Source: Bacteroides sp. (GTDB taxonomy: Bacteria > Bacteroidota > Bacteroidia > Bacteroidales > Bacteroidaceae). From it: a stretch of DNA of 64,000 bases. Position 1 is the stretch's first letter; the number at the start of each line of letters is the position of its first letter. A model generated the notes under the pieces. It was given only the letters and a program-made list of their open reading frames with translations, ran no database searches and was not told where the DNA came from. The stretch is taken from the NCBI GenBank assembly GCA_015060705.1, contig SUXY01000003.1, forward strand, positions 1 through 64,000, written 5' to 3'. A program made the translations under genes and the position numbers. Shown here piece by piece: positions 35,641 through 43,492 of this stretch.

Positions 35641-36507
35641 ATGAGAGTAATTATAACTTTGATAATGTGTGTATGGATGCTGGCTTCCTGTCAGGAGTCT
35701 AGGGAGGAAGCCATGCTCCGTTTGGTAAGTGAATGGAACGGAAAAGAAATCAAGTTCCCTTCCCGTTCGGTTTTTACTATTCAGGGAAAGGATACGGTGG
35801 ATTTTGAGTTTGGGAATGCAGGCTATAAGGTCATCACGTATATCGACTCGGTAGGCTGTACCAGTTGCAAGCTCCAACTTTCCCGATGGAAAAAGTTGGT
35901 AGCGGAAGTCGATTCGTTGACCAATGGTAACGTTCCGTTTCTGTTTTACTTTCATCCGAAGGATATGAAGGAACTTCGTTATCTCACCCGTCGGGACGAT
36001 TTTACTTATCCGGTTTGCTTTGACGAAAAGGACGAATTGAACCAATTGAATCAATTTCCTTCGGATATGACTTTCCAAACTTTCTTGTTGGATAAAGACA
36101 ATAAGGTTGTGGTGATGGGCAATCCCGTACTCAATCCCAATATAAAAGTTTTGTATTTGGACGTGATAATGGGAAAAACGAAAGAAAAGCAGGCGGGCAA
36201 TGTTACTGCGGTATCTGTAGACCGGACAACAATGGACTTCGGTAGTTTCCCTCAATCTGAGAAACAGGAAAGTAGTTTCGTCTTGACCAATACAGGTAAC
36301 GGTCTATTGGTGATACAGGACATCGTCACTTCTTGTGGTTGTACCAAGGTGGAATACTCGAAGGAACCTGTCCGTCCGGGTGAAACATTGGAAGTGAAAG
36401 TGATTTACGAAGCCGAACTGGCGGAACATTTCAACAAGACAGTAACGGTGTATTGCAATGCAGATAATTCTCCACTTCGCTTAGCGGTAAAAGGCGCAGC
36501 TAAATAA
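35641..36507 (+). CDS. Lipoprotein with thioredoxin-like CxxC segment and C-terminal DUF1573
   Basis: LASC lipobox; DSVGCTSCKLQL; DUF1573 segment FGSFPQSEKQESSFVLTNTGNGLLVIQDIVTSCGCTKVEYSKEPVRPGE. Confidence 0.8.
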   Translation: MRVIITLIMCVWMLASCQESREEAMLRLVSEWNGKEIKFPSRSVFTIQGKDTVDFEFGNAGYKVITYIDSVGCTSCKLQLSRWKKLVAEVDSLTNGNVPFLFYFHPKDMKELRYLTRRDDFTYPVCFDEKDELNQLNQFPSDMTFQTFLLDKDNKVVVMGNPVLNPNIKVLYLDVIMGKTKEKQAGNVTAVSVDRTTMDFGSFPQSEKQESSFVLTNTGNGLLVIQDIVTSCGCTKVEYSKEPVRPGETLEVKVIYEAELAEHFNKTVTVYCNADNSPLRLAVKGAAK

Positions 36508-36520
36508 TGTTATTCTGTAA

Positions 36521-36556
36521 ATTGTGTCATCCTGAGCAAAGTGAAGGATCTGAATA
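36521..36556 (+). repeat. Remnant of TTGTGTCATCCTGAGCAAAGTGAAGGATCTGAA repeat
   Basis: Resembles one end of the palindromic element at 23161-23332 (TTGTCATTCAGAGCGAAGCGAAGA). Confidence 0.5.
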
Positions 36557-36591
36557 CATCAACCAAAGTATTAACCAAGAGAACTAAAAAC

Positions 36592-36636
36592 GGGAGAGAA
36601 AGAACCTTAACCTGAAACAACATTCTTTTCTCTCCC
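36592..36636. repeat. Hairpin GGGAGAGAAAGAA...TTCTTTTCTCTCCC upstream of NVEALA2
   Basis: Inverted repeat read directly; followed by a second short hairpin CTCCTTAAAAAGAAGGAGG. Confidence 0.65.
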
Positions 36637-36768
36637 TACCAGTTCTCCTTAAAAAGAAGGAGGTCACAAAAGTAGGAATAAAATTTGAAAGAAGCAATAC
36701 GTTTGCTTTTCTGCTGAAAGGATAGATGCGGAAGAAACAGATAACTAACAATTTAAAAGGAAATAATA

Positions 36769-37023
36769 ATGAGAAAGAAATTTATAAGAGCTACTTTTGT
36801 GGCTGCTATTGCTATGGTGTGTGGTATCAATGTGTTTAACGCTCAGAAGTCAGAAACATTGTCTGATATTGCTATGGCCAATGTGGAAGCTTTGGCAGAA
36901 GGTGAAGGAGAAGGTGGCGATATAACTATTAATCCTGAATGTAAAAATGGATGTTTGAAAGATGGCGATGGTTGTTATTGTTATCACAAATATTCAGATT
37001 ACAAAGAAGCTGTTTGGCCTTAA
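36769..37023 (+). CDS. NVEALA-family secreted peptide 2
   Basis: Leader ...LSDIAMANVEALAEGEGEGGDITINPECKNGCLKDGDGCYCYHKYSDYKEAVWP; 4 Cys after NVEALA. Confidence 0.85.
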   Translation: MRKKFIRATFVAAIAMVCGINVFNAQKSETLSDIAMANVEALAEGEGEGGDITINPECKNGCLKDGDGCYCYHKYSDYKEAVWP

Positions 37024-37068
37024 TTACTAAATTAAGCGTTTTTGTAAATAGAGCTAAATAATAATTGT

Positions 37069-37139
37069 GCTATTCAGTTGTTGTTTAAAATGGTGCGAAG
37101 CAATGATGAACCATAAAATATTAGACACGGCTGAATAGC
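37069..37139. repeat. Inverted repeat GCTATTCAG...CTGAATAGC between NVEALA2 and propeller 2
   Basis: 9-bp complementary arms at 37069-37077 and 37131-37139 in the intergenic gap. Confidence 0.5.
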
Positions 37140-37151
37140 TTCTAATGGGCT

Positions 37152-38174
37152 ATGTATATGAAAGGTTATATTTTTTTGTTTACTATTGTTTTCTTTATGA
37201 TGTCTTTTCTTGAAGGTTGTACTGTTTCCAGTGATAAAGAGATTTATCAGTCAAGTCGTAACGAAGTTCTGAAAGTACAAGATGGTGTTAAAGAAATAAT
37301 AGGGGATGAAGTGTTGATTGGGAGTGTTGCCCGATTGGATTTATTGAATGATTACTTGTTGGTTAAGGATGCATCTTCTTATGATACGTTGATTCATATC
37401 TTTGATAAGTATACATTTAAGCATGTAAGAGGTATTGGAGTCTGGGGAGAAGGTCCCGACGAGATTACGAGCTTGGGTAAAATCTCGGTTGATGAAAATA
37501 ACAATGTTTTTCATGTGCCGGATTTAGGAAAGAATAAGATTCTAGGATATGAGATGGATAGTGTAATAACAAATCCTTCATATAAACCATTCTTGAAGCA
37601 TCGGATTGGAAACACTCAATTCCCTGATGATTATGTTTATTTCTCTGACTCATTGACTATAGCTCGTATTATAAAAATTCTTCCTGATGCTCCTTTCCAG
37701 CAGTCATTGGTTTTTTGGAATATGTTGACGGATGAAATGGTTCCCTTGAATTATAGTAATCCGGAAATTGAGCGTAAACGTGTCCGTTTCAATGCTTCGA
37801 TGGAAAGGAATGTAATTGTGGAGGCGTATTCTCATCATGACTTGATGACGATTTATGATTTTCAAGGGAATCTGAAATGTAATGTGTATGGCCCGAAATG
37901 GGACAACTCGATGAGTAATCGAATGAATTATTACGGAAAGGTTTGTTTCTATAAGAATAATATAATAGTTTCATATTCAGGAAAAGAAAATTTTTCCGAT
38001 GATTATTTGCCTACTTCTCTTCTTGTTTTTGATATGGACGGCAACTATAGAAAGACCTTGGATGTTGGTTATAAGATTCAGGATTATTGTATCGATGAAG
38101 ATAATTCTCGAGTCATTTTTGTTTTTTCGGATGAAATTCAGTTCGGATATTTAAATATAGAAAAATTGATTTGA
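37152..38174 (+). CDS. 6-bladed beta-propeller lipoprotein 2
   Basis: Lipobox LEGC; HVRGIGVWGEGPDEITSLGKISVDENNNVFHVPD propeller motif; 4-nt overlap with next gene. Confidence 0.75.
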   Translation: MYMKGYIFLFTIVFFMMSFLEGCTVSSDKEIYQSSRNEVLKVQDGVKEIIGDEVLIGSVARLDLLNDYLLVKDASSYDTLIHIFDKYTFKHVRGIGVWGEGPDEITSLGKISVDENNNVFHVPDLGKNKILGYEMDSVITNPSYKPFLKHRIGNTQFPDDYVYFSDSLTIARIIKILPDAPFQQSLVFWNMLTDEMVPLNYSNPEIERKRVRFNASMERNVIVEAYSHHDLMTIYDFQGNLKCNVYGPKWDNSMSNRMNYYGKVCFYKNNIIVSYSGKENFSDDYLPTSLLVFDMDGNYRKTLDVGYKIQDYCIDEDNSRVIFVFSDEIQFGYLNIEKLI

Positions 38175-39685
38175 TGATGAAACCTCTGTTATATACCTTA
38201 TTCTTACTATGGGTCTTCTGTTCCTGCACAGAACCCTCCCGTCTTGAAACCGCCTTGCTCCAATCCGGTGCGAACCGTCCGGAACTGGAGAAGGTGCTTT
38301 CGCATTATAAGGACGAGCCGATGAAATATCGTGCCGCTTGCTTCCTCATCGAGCACATGCCCGGTAAGTATAGCCTGGAGGCGGAGAGTGTGGACGACCC
38401 TTACCGGAACTTCCTCCGCCACATTCCTGCCAAGGATTCCATCAACTGGAAGCTGGACAGTTGCCATGTGGGGCATCTGTTGGATTCGGTGGCACAATTG
38501 GCTATCCCTCGTGTTCGGAAAGTGGAAGACCTGCAAACGGTAACGGCAGATTTCCTGATAGACAACATCGACCGGGCTTTCCATGCGTGGGAAACCTCGA
38601 AGTATACCCGTCACTACACCTTCGATGATTTCCTTCACCATGTGCTTCCCTATCGCATCGGTCACGAACCGCTCACCCCGTGGCGTGGCAAGGCTTACGA
38701 ACGGTATGCCCATCTGCTGGATTCGGCTTTCACTCCCTTGCAGGTGGCGGTGGACATGGCGATGAACGAAGGAATGCGCTACAACATCGGCATGACGAAA
38801 TACCCTTATCTGCAGAGCTACGAGGAGATGATGGCGAGCCGTTGGGGAGCCTGTGAGGAGATGGCAGCCTATCTGGCACTTTCGCTCCGTGCCGTGGGCA
38901 TCCCTGCCGACATCGATTTTGTGACGACTTGGGCGAACCGCAGTTCGGGGCATTGCTGGAATATATTGAAAGACACTACAGGCAAGTTTGTGGAGGTGGG
39001 GTATGACCCGAATGGAGAGAACCGTGTCATCTACAAGCCTTCCAAAATCTATCGGAAGGATTATGCTTCGATGGGCGGTGCGGATGTGACATCGGAGTAT
39101 GCGATGCCGCAGAGCGACTTGTCTTTCTCCCTGGCTTCGGAGCATGAAGGGCGGGTGGCTGCCCTCTGTACGTTCAACAACCGCGATTGGGTGCCTGTGG
39201 CTCTGGCCAAATGTGAAAAGGGGAATGTCTTGTTTCCTTCGGTGGGCCGTGGTGCATTATGGGGCAACAACGAGCTGATGCCGCATCTGGATGCCGGTAA
39301 CGGCATTGTATATCTGGTGCAGATGCAGCATGAGGACGGCTGGTTGCCTGTATCCGCTCCGTTGTTGCTTGACGAGGACGGAAGCCTCCATGAACTGACG
39401 CCAGATGCTGGAAGAAAGGAACGTTTGGCATTGGGTCGCAAGTATCCTTACTACGGTGAGGACTTTTCCCGTCCGTATGACAGCAACAATGTCCGGGTGG
39501 GCGATGTGTATGAACTTCGCTACTGGCAGGACGGTTGGCGGAGTTTGGGAAGGATGACGGCAGAAAGCGATACGTTGGTATATGAGGATGTTCCCGTTGG
39601 TGCTTTACTCTGGCTGCACGACCATTCGGGTGGCAGGGAGGAACGTATCTTCACTTACGAGAACGGGAAACAGGTATGGTGGTGA
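38171..39685 (+). CDS. Transglutaminase-like domain lipoprotein
   Basis: Lipobox (FCSC); RWGACEEMAAYLALSLRAVGIPADIDFVTTWANRSSGHCWNILKDTTGKFVEVGYDPN gives a Cys/His/Asp arrangement. Confidence 0.8.
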   Translation: MMMKPLLYTLFLLWVFCSCTEPSRLETALLQSGANRPELEKVLSHYKDEPMKYRAACFLIEHMPGKYSLEAESVDDPYRNFLRHIPAKDSINWKLDSCHVGHLLDSVAQLAIPRVRKVEDLQTVTADFLIDNIDRAFHAWETSKYTRHYTFDDFLHHVLPYRIGHEPLTPWRGKAYERYAHLLDSAFTPLQVAVDMAMNEGMRYNIGMTKYPYLQSYEEMMASRWGACEEMAAYLALSLRAVGIPADIDFVTTWANRSSGHCWNILKDTTGKFVEVGYDPNGENRVIYKPSKIYRKDYASMGGADVTSEYAMPQSDLSFSLASEHEGRVAALCTFNNRDWVPVALAKCEKGNVLFPSVGRGALWGNNELMPHLDAGNGIVYLVQMQHEDGWLPVSAPLLLDEDGSLHELTPDAGRKERLALGRKYPYYGEDFSRPYDSNNVRVGDVYELRYWQDGWRSLGRMTAESDTLVYEDVPVGALLWLHDHSGGREERIFTYENGKQVWW

Positions 39686-39692
39686 AAAAGCA

Positions 39693-39736
39693 GGGAGGAA
39701 AAGGCCGTTCAACGGCAATGAAAGTTCCTTTTCTCT
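39693..39736. repeat. Hairpin GGGAGGAAAAGG...CCTTTTCTCTCCC upstream of NVEALA3
   Basis: Similar to the element at 36592-36636, also followed by CCTTTAAAAGGAAAGGAGG. Confidence 0.6.
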
Positions 39737-39777
39737 CCCCGTGGCTCACCCCTTTAAAAGGAAAGGAGGATTGACCG

Positions 39778-40059
39778 ATGAAAAGTATAGTAAAAACAGT
39801 TGCTATGATGGCATTGGTTTGCGTTGTGGCAATGAAGGCTTATAACAAGCAGAGCGAGGCTCAAGTTTCTGATGTGGTATTGGTTAATGTGGAAGCGTTG
39901 GCGAATAAATCAGAAATTGATAATGGAGGAGTAGGTATAACCTCTGGTAAATGGAAAAGAATAGTGGATGCTTTGGGATGTTATTTGAATCATGAATGTA
40001 AAATAGACGGTGATGGTTATGTATGTTCACCTATAGGTGCAACGACAATCATTCCGTAA
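39778..40059 (+). CDS. NVEALA-family secreted peptide 3
   Basis: MKSIVKTVAMMALVCVVAMKAYNKQSEAQVSDVVLVNVEALANKS...GCYLNHECKIDGDGYVCSPIGATTIIP. Confidence 0.85.
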   Translation: MKSIVKTVAMMALVCVVAMKAYNKQSEAQVSDVVLVNVEALANKSEIDNGGVGITSGKWKRIVDALGCYLNHECKIDGDGYVCSPIGATTIIP

Positions 40060-40099
40060 TTCTGCAGTGGAATAGATCATGTGTCAAGTGAATAAAAAG

Positions 40100-40125
40100 C
40101 AATCTGCATAATTTTATGCAGATTG
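40100..40125. repeat. Perfect hairpin CAATCTGCATAATTTTATGCAGATTG between NVEALA3 and propeller 3
   Basis: 12-bp perfect inverted repeat with 2-nt loop. Confidence 0.75.
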
Positions 40126-40155
40126 TTGAAATGTATATTTAAGATAAGATTGATT

Positions 40156-41262
40156 ATGAAACGGATGTTTATTATGTGTACAGTGCTGTTCTTTCTGGTT
40201 TCGTGTAAAGAACAAACCAAAAATGGAAATGGTCTTTTCCAATTGAACCATGTAGTGGAAACAGAAGCTGATTTATCGGACTTGTTGGATTCTGTGGAAT
40301 ATATTCCATTGGAAACAAACGATGAATCTTTGTTGCCGGGATTAAGCAAGTTGTTGAACGTAAAAGATTGTTTTTATGCGAGTGCTGGTACTGAGGTTAT
40401 GAAATTCGACAGAACAGGTCGTTTTATCGGAAAACTTTCCATGATGGGTAATGGTCCTCAAGACTATTTGAGCATCAATGATTATGATATAGTTTTACGT
40501 AATAATGAAGAAGAAATCTGGATTGCTCATCAACGTGGCATATCTTGTTACAGTGCGGAGGATTTCTCGTTTTTGAGGTTAATCCCATTGGATATTTCAG
40601 TGTTGCACTTTAAATATGTTTCAGACGTTGCCATTATCATTCAGACTTCAGGAGACTATTCTTTCTGTTTGTGCAATATGGAAGGTGTGTTAAGGAATGA
40701 ATTCTTGCCTAACGATCCGGCGAATCTGTCGCATTCCATGATGCAGTTCGTTGACTCGGATAATGGAATCTTCTGTATTCTTGCAGGAACGGATGAGGCC
40801 GTACATTATAATGAAAAGCAGGATTGTTTGGAACTGTTGAGATATATAGAAGGTGTTGATAATGTATTGACACGTAGTGACAATAAGAATTATATGGATA
40901 AATATGGCTATTTACAATATTCCCAAAAAGTGGCCCAGGATTTTGTAAATGTAGTCACATTCCGGCAAAAAGGAGGTAATAGCGTATTCTTTCTTCGTTC
41001 GGGTAATGGTGAAAGGATGTTGATAAATAGAAAGGGGAATAATGAATGGGAATCATATGACATTCATCCTAATCCAAGTATAGAGAATGATTTGTTGGAA
41101 GGATTGAATGTGCGTTATTTTTTGACAATGGCTTCTTGTGATTCTGATGATTCTTTTATTATGAGTGTACCTGCTCCTATGATTGCAGGAACATCTGTAA
41201 ATGGAAAGATTGTAGATGCAGAAGACAATCCTGTTATCATAAAATATCAATTGAAGAAGTGA
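40156..41262 (+). CDS. 6-bladed beta-propeller lipoprotein 3
   Basis: Start at MKRMFIMCTVLFFLVSC (lipobox LVSC); SLLDSVEYIPLE-type N-terminus and FIGKLSMMGNGPQDYLSINDYDIV propeller motif. Confidence 0.75.
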   Translation: MKRMFIMCTVLFFLVSCKEQTKNGNGLFQLNHVVETEADLSDLLDSVEYIPLETNDESLLPGLSKLLNVKDCFYASAGTEVMKFDRTGRFIGKLSMMGNGPQDYLSINDYDIVLRNNEEEIWIAHQRGISCYSAEDFSFLRLIPLDISVLHFKYVSDVAIIIQTSGDYSFCLCNMEGVLRNEFLPNDPANLSHSMMQFVDSDNGIFCILAGTDEAVHYNEKQDCLELLRYIEGVDNVLTRSDNKNYMDKYGYLQYSQKVAQDFVNVVTFRQKGGNSVFFLRSGNGERMLINRKGNNEWESYDIHPNPSIENDLLEGLNVRYFLTMASCDSDDSFIMSVPAPMIAGTSVNGKIVDAEDNPVIIKYQLKK

Positions 41263-41285
41263 AAGGCTAATTACAGAATTGGGAC

Positions 41286-42200
41286 ATGGTGGCGATAGGA
41301 ATTCTTTGGAAGAAATACGGCAAGCGGTTGGAGCGCTGGGCGGACTTTCTGCTGACCGTGGTGGCATGCGGTGGCTTGGGCTTTCTGCTCTGGATGCTGC
41401 TGCAGGTGACAACTCTGGTGAGTTTCCGCATCCCCACCGAATCGATGCAGCCCACATTGATTCCCGGCGACTATATCCTGGTGGAGAAGTGGACGATGGG
41501 CGGACGGATATTCGATTTGCCGGATGCCGCCGAAGGGAAGGAGGTGGAAATCCGTCGCTTGCCTGGTTTCGGCAAGGTGGAGCGGAACGATGTGCTGGTG
41601 TTCAACTTTCCGCACCATCACCGTTGGGACAGCATCGGTATGGACCTGATGGTGTATTATGTGAAGCGCTGCATCGGCTTGCCGGGCGATACGGTTTCCA
41701 TCCGCAACGGCTATTATCGGGTGGCAGGTGTGGCGGATACATTGGGGTATGTCCCTTCGCAGCGGAGGCTGGAACGGTTGCTGGCTACGGACAGGCTCAA
41801 GGATGCGGGCATCGCCTACCGGAGTTTTCCGGAAGACAGCGTGAGGGACTGGACCATCGGTGATTTCGGCCCGTTGTTCATTCCATCTGAGGGTAGCCGT
41901 GTCCTTCTGACAGAGGGGGAGGTTCCGCTCTACCGTCGGGCTATCGAATGGGAGCAGAAGAAACGGCTGGATGTGAAGGACGGCCGGGTGCTGCTGGGCG
42001 ACAGTGCGGTGCATGAATATGTGTTCCGCAAGAATTACTACTTTGTGGGTGGCGACAATGTGCTCTATTCGCAGGACTCCCGTTATTGGGGCTTGCTGCC
42101 GGAAGAATACATTGTGGGCAGAGCCGTAAGAATTTGGAAGTCCGTGGACAGGATCACGGACGGTATGCGTTGGGACAGAGTGATGAAAAAGATAGAATGA
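41286..42200 (+). CDS. lepB: Signal peptidase I (S26 family)
   Basis: FRIPTESMQPTLIPGDYILVEK (Ser box) and YYVKRCIGLPGDTVSIRNG (Lys box), Y(F)VGGDN..SQDSRYWG box. Confidence 0.88.
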   Translation: MVAIGILWKKYGKRLERWADFLLTVVACGGLGFLLWMLLQVTTLVSFRIPTESMQPTLIPGDYILVEKWTMGGRIFDLPDAAEGKEVEIRRLPGFGKVERNDVLVFNFPHHHRWDSIGMDLMVYYVKRCIGLPGDTVSIRNGYYRVAGVADTLGYVPSQRRLERLLATDRLKDAGIAYRSFPEDSVRDWTIGDFGPLFIPSEGSRVLLTEGEVPLYRRAIEWEQKKRLDVKDGRVLLGDSAVHEYVFRKNYYFVGGDNVLYSQDSRYWGLLPEEYIVGRAVRIWKSVDRITDGMRWDRVMKKIE

Positions 42201-42204
42201 AAGG

Positions 42205-43488
42205 ATGGAAAGACTGAAACTGTTAATAAGTTGGCTGCTGATACTTGCCGGAGCGGTGGAAGCCGTCTGGGGCTTGCTTCAGGTGTATGGTTACGAGCCT
42301 TCGAACCATTCGCTGTATGCGCTGACGGGTTCGTTCTACAATCCCGGCCCTTATTCGGGCTTCCTGGCGATATGCCTGCCGTTGGCACTCCATGAGTGGT
42401 TGAATGGAAAGCGGTTTTGGAAGCATCTTGCTTTGGCGGCACTGGTGCTGATGGTGGTGATTCTCCCCTCGGGCATGAGCCGTTCGGCATGGTTGGCTGC
42501 TTTGGTGGCTTCGGGTTATGTGTGGGCAATGCACTATCCGAAGGTGATTGTCCGATATTGGAAAGCGTTGCTGGTAGGTGGTTTATTACTCGTTGTCTTG
42601 GGTATAGGTGCTTACCATTGGAAGAAGGACTCGGCGGACGGTCGTCTGCTGATGTGGAAGATTGCTTTTACGGAAGTACCGGCCACGATTGGTGTGGGCT
42701 GGGAGAACGTAGCAGGGGCATACGGCGATGCCCAGGAGCGGTATTTTGCATCGGGCAAGGGTACGGAGCAGGAGAAACATGTGGCAGGTGCACCGGAATA
42801 TGTGTTCAATGAATATCTGCAGGTGGGTATCGCTTGGGGTGTTCCTGTTTTGTTCGTCATCTTGACTGTGGTGATTGTTCTTTTCAGTTGGGGACATCGG
42901 GACAGGCAGTACGGTGTCTGCGGCGGTCTGTTCTCGTTGGCTGTCTTTGCCTTTTCGTCCTATCCGTTCCAGTTCCTGGAGTTCATCCTGGCTTTCTTGG
43001 CCCTGTTGGTGTGCTGTGCGCTGGGGTACCGGAAGGTGTGGGTACGGTGGACGGCGCTGGTGCTGGGCATCGGTATAGGTGTCTACCTGTCGTGTAACCG
43101 CCCCCAGAAGAATGCCCGAAGGATGTTTGAGCAGGCTCATGCCTTGCACAAGTCCGGGGAGTGGCATGCATCGATAGAACTATTGGAAGAAACAATGAAA
43201 GTCAGCAGTGATGCGATGATACTGAACATCATCGGGAAGAACTATCAGGCATTGGGACAGCCCTATCTAGCGGAGATTTGGTACATCCGCTCCACGAATC
43301 GGTTGCCGAACCGCGTCTATCCTTACTATCTGTTGGCAAAGCTCTATGCGGAACACCCGAGGTATTTCCCGAAAGAGAAGCTGGAATGGGCTGCAAGGAT
43401 GGTGCTGGAGAAGAAAGCCAAGGTGGAATCGACTGCCATTAAGCAGATGAGGGAGGAAATGAAGAAAATGTTGGAAGAAAAAGAATGA
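42205..43488 (+). CDS. O-antigen ligase / Wzy_C-like multi-TM protein with C-terminal TPR-like region
   Basis: Multiple TMs, SFYNPGPYSGFLAICLPLALH and LPSGMSRSAWLAALVAS motifs; C-terminal helical repeat (ALHKSGEWHASIELLEETMKVSSDAMILNIIGKNYQALGQPYLAEIWY). Confidence 0.7.
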   Translation: MERLKLLISWLLILAGAVEAVWGLLQVYGYEPSNHSLYALTGSFYNPGPYSGFLAICLPLALHEWLNGKRFWKHLALAALVLMVVILPSGMSRSAWLAALVASGYVWAMHYPKVIVRYWKALLVGGLLLVVLGIGAYHWKKDSADGRLLMWKIAFTEVPATIGVGWENVAGAYGDAQERYFASGKGTEQEKHVAGAPEYVFNEYLQVGIAWGVPVLFVILTVVIVLFSWGHRDRQYGVCGGLFSLAVFAFSSYPFQFLEFILAFLALLVCCALGYRKVWVRWTALVLGIGIGVYLSCNRPQKNARRMFEQAHALHKSGEWHASIELLEETMKVSSDAMILNIIGKNYQALGQPYLAEIWYIRSTNRLPNRVYPYYLLAKLYAEHPRYFPKEKLEWAARMVLEKKAKVESTAIKQMREEMKKMLEEKE

Positions 43489-43492
43489 ACAG

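Noticed and set aside
38207-39145. 312-aa minus-strand ORF inside the transglutaminase gene
   Set aside because: Antisense to a gene with catalytic motifs; GC-rich sequence favours spurious antisense ORFs.
41271-42014. 247-aa minus-strand ORF over lepB
   Set aside because: lepB catalytic boxes are intact on the + strand; the antisense ORF is GC-rich noise.
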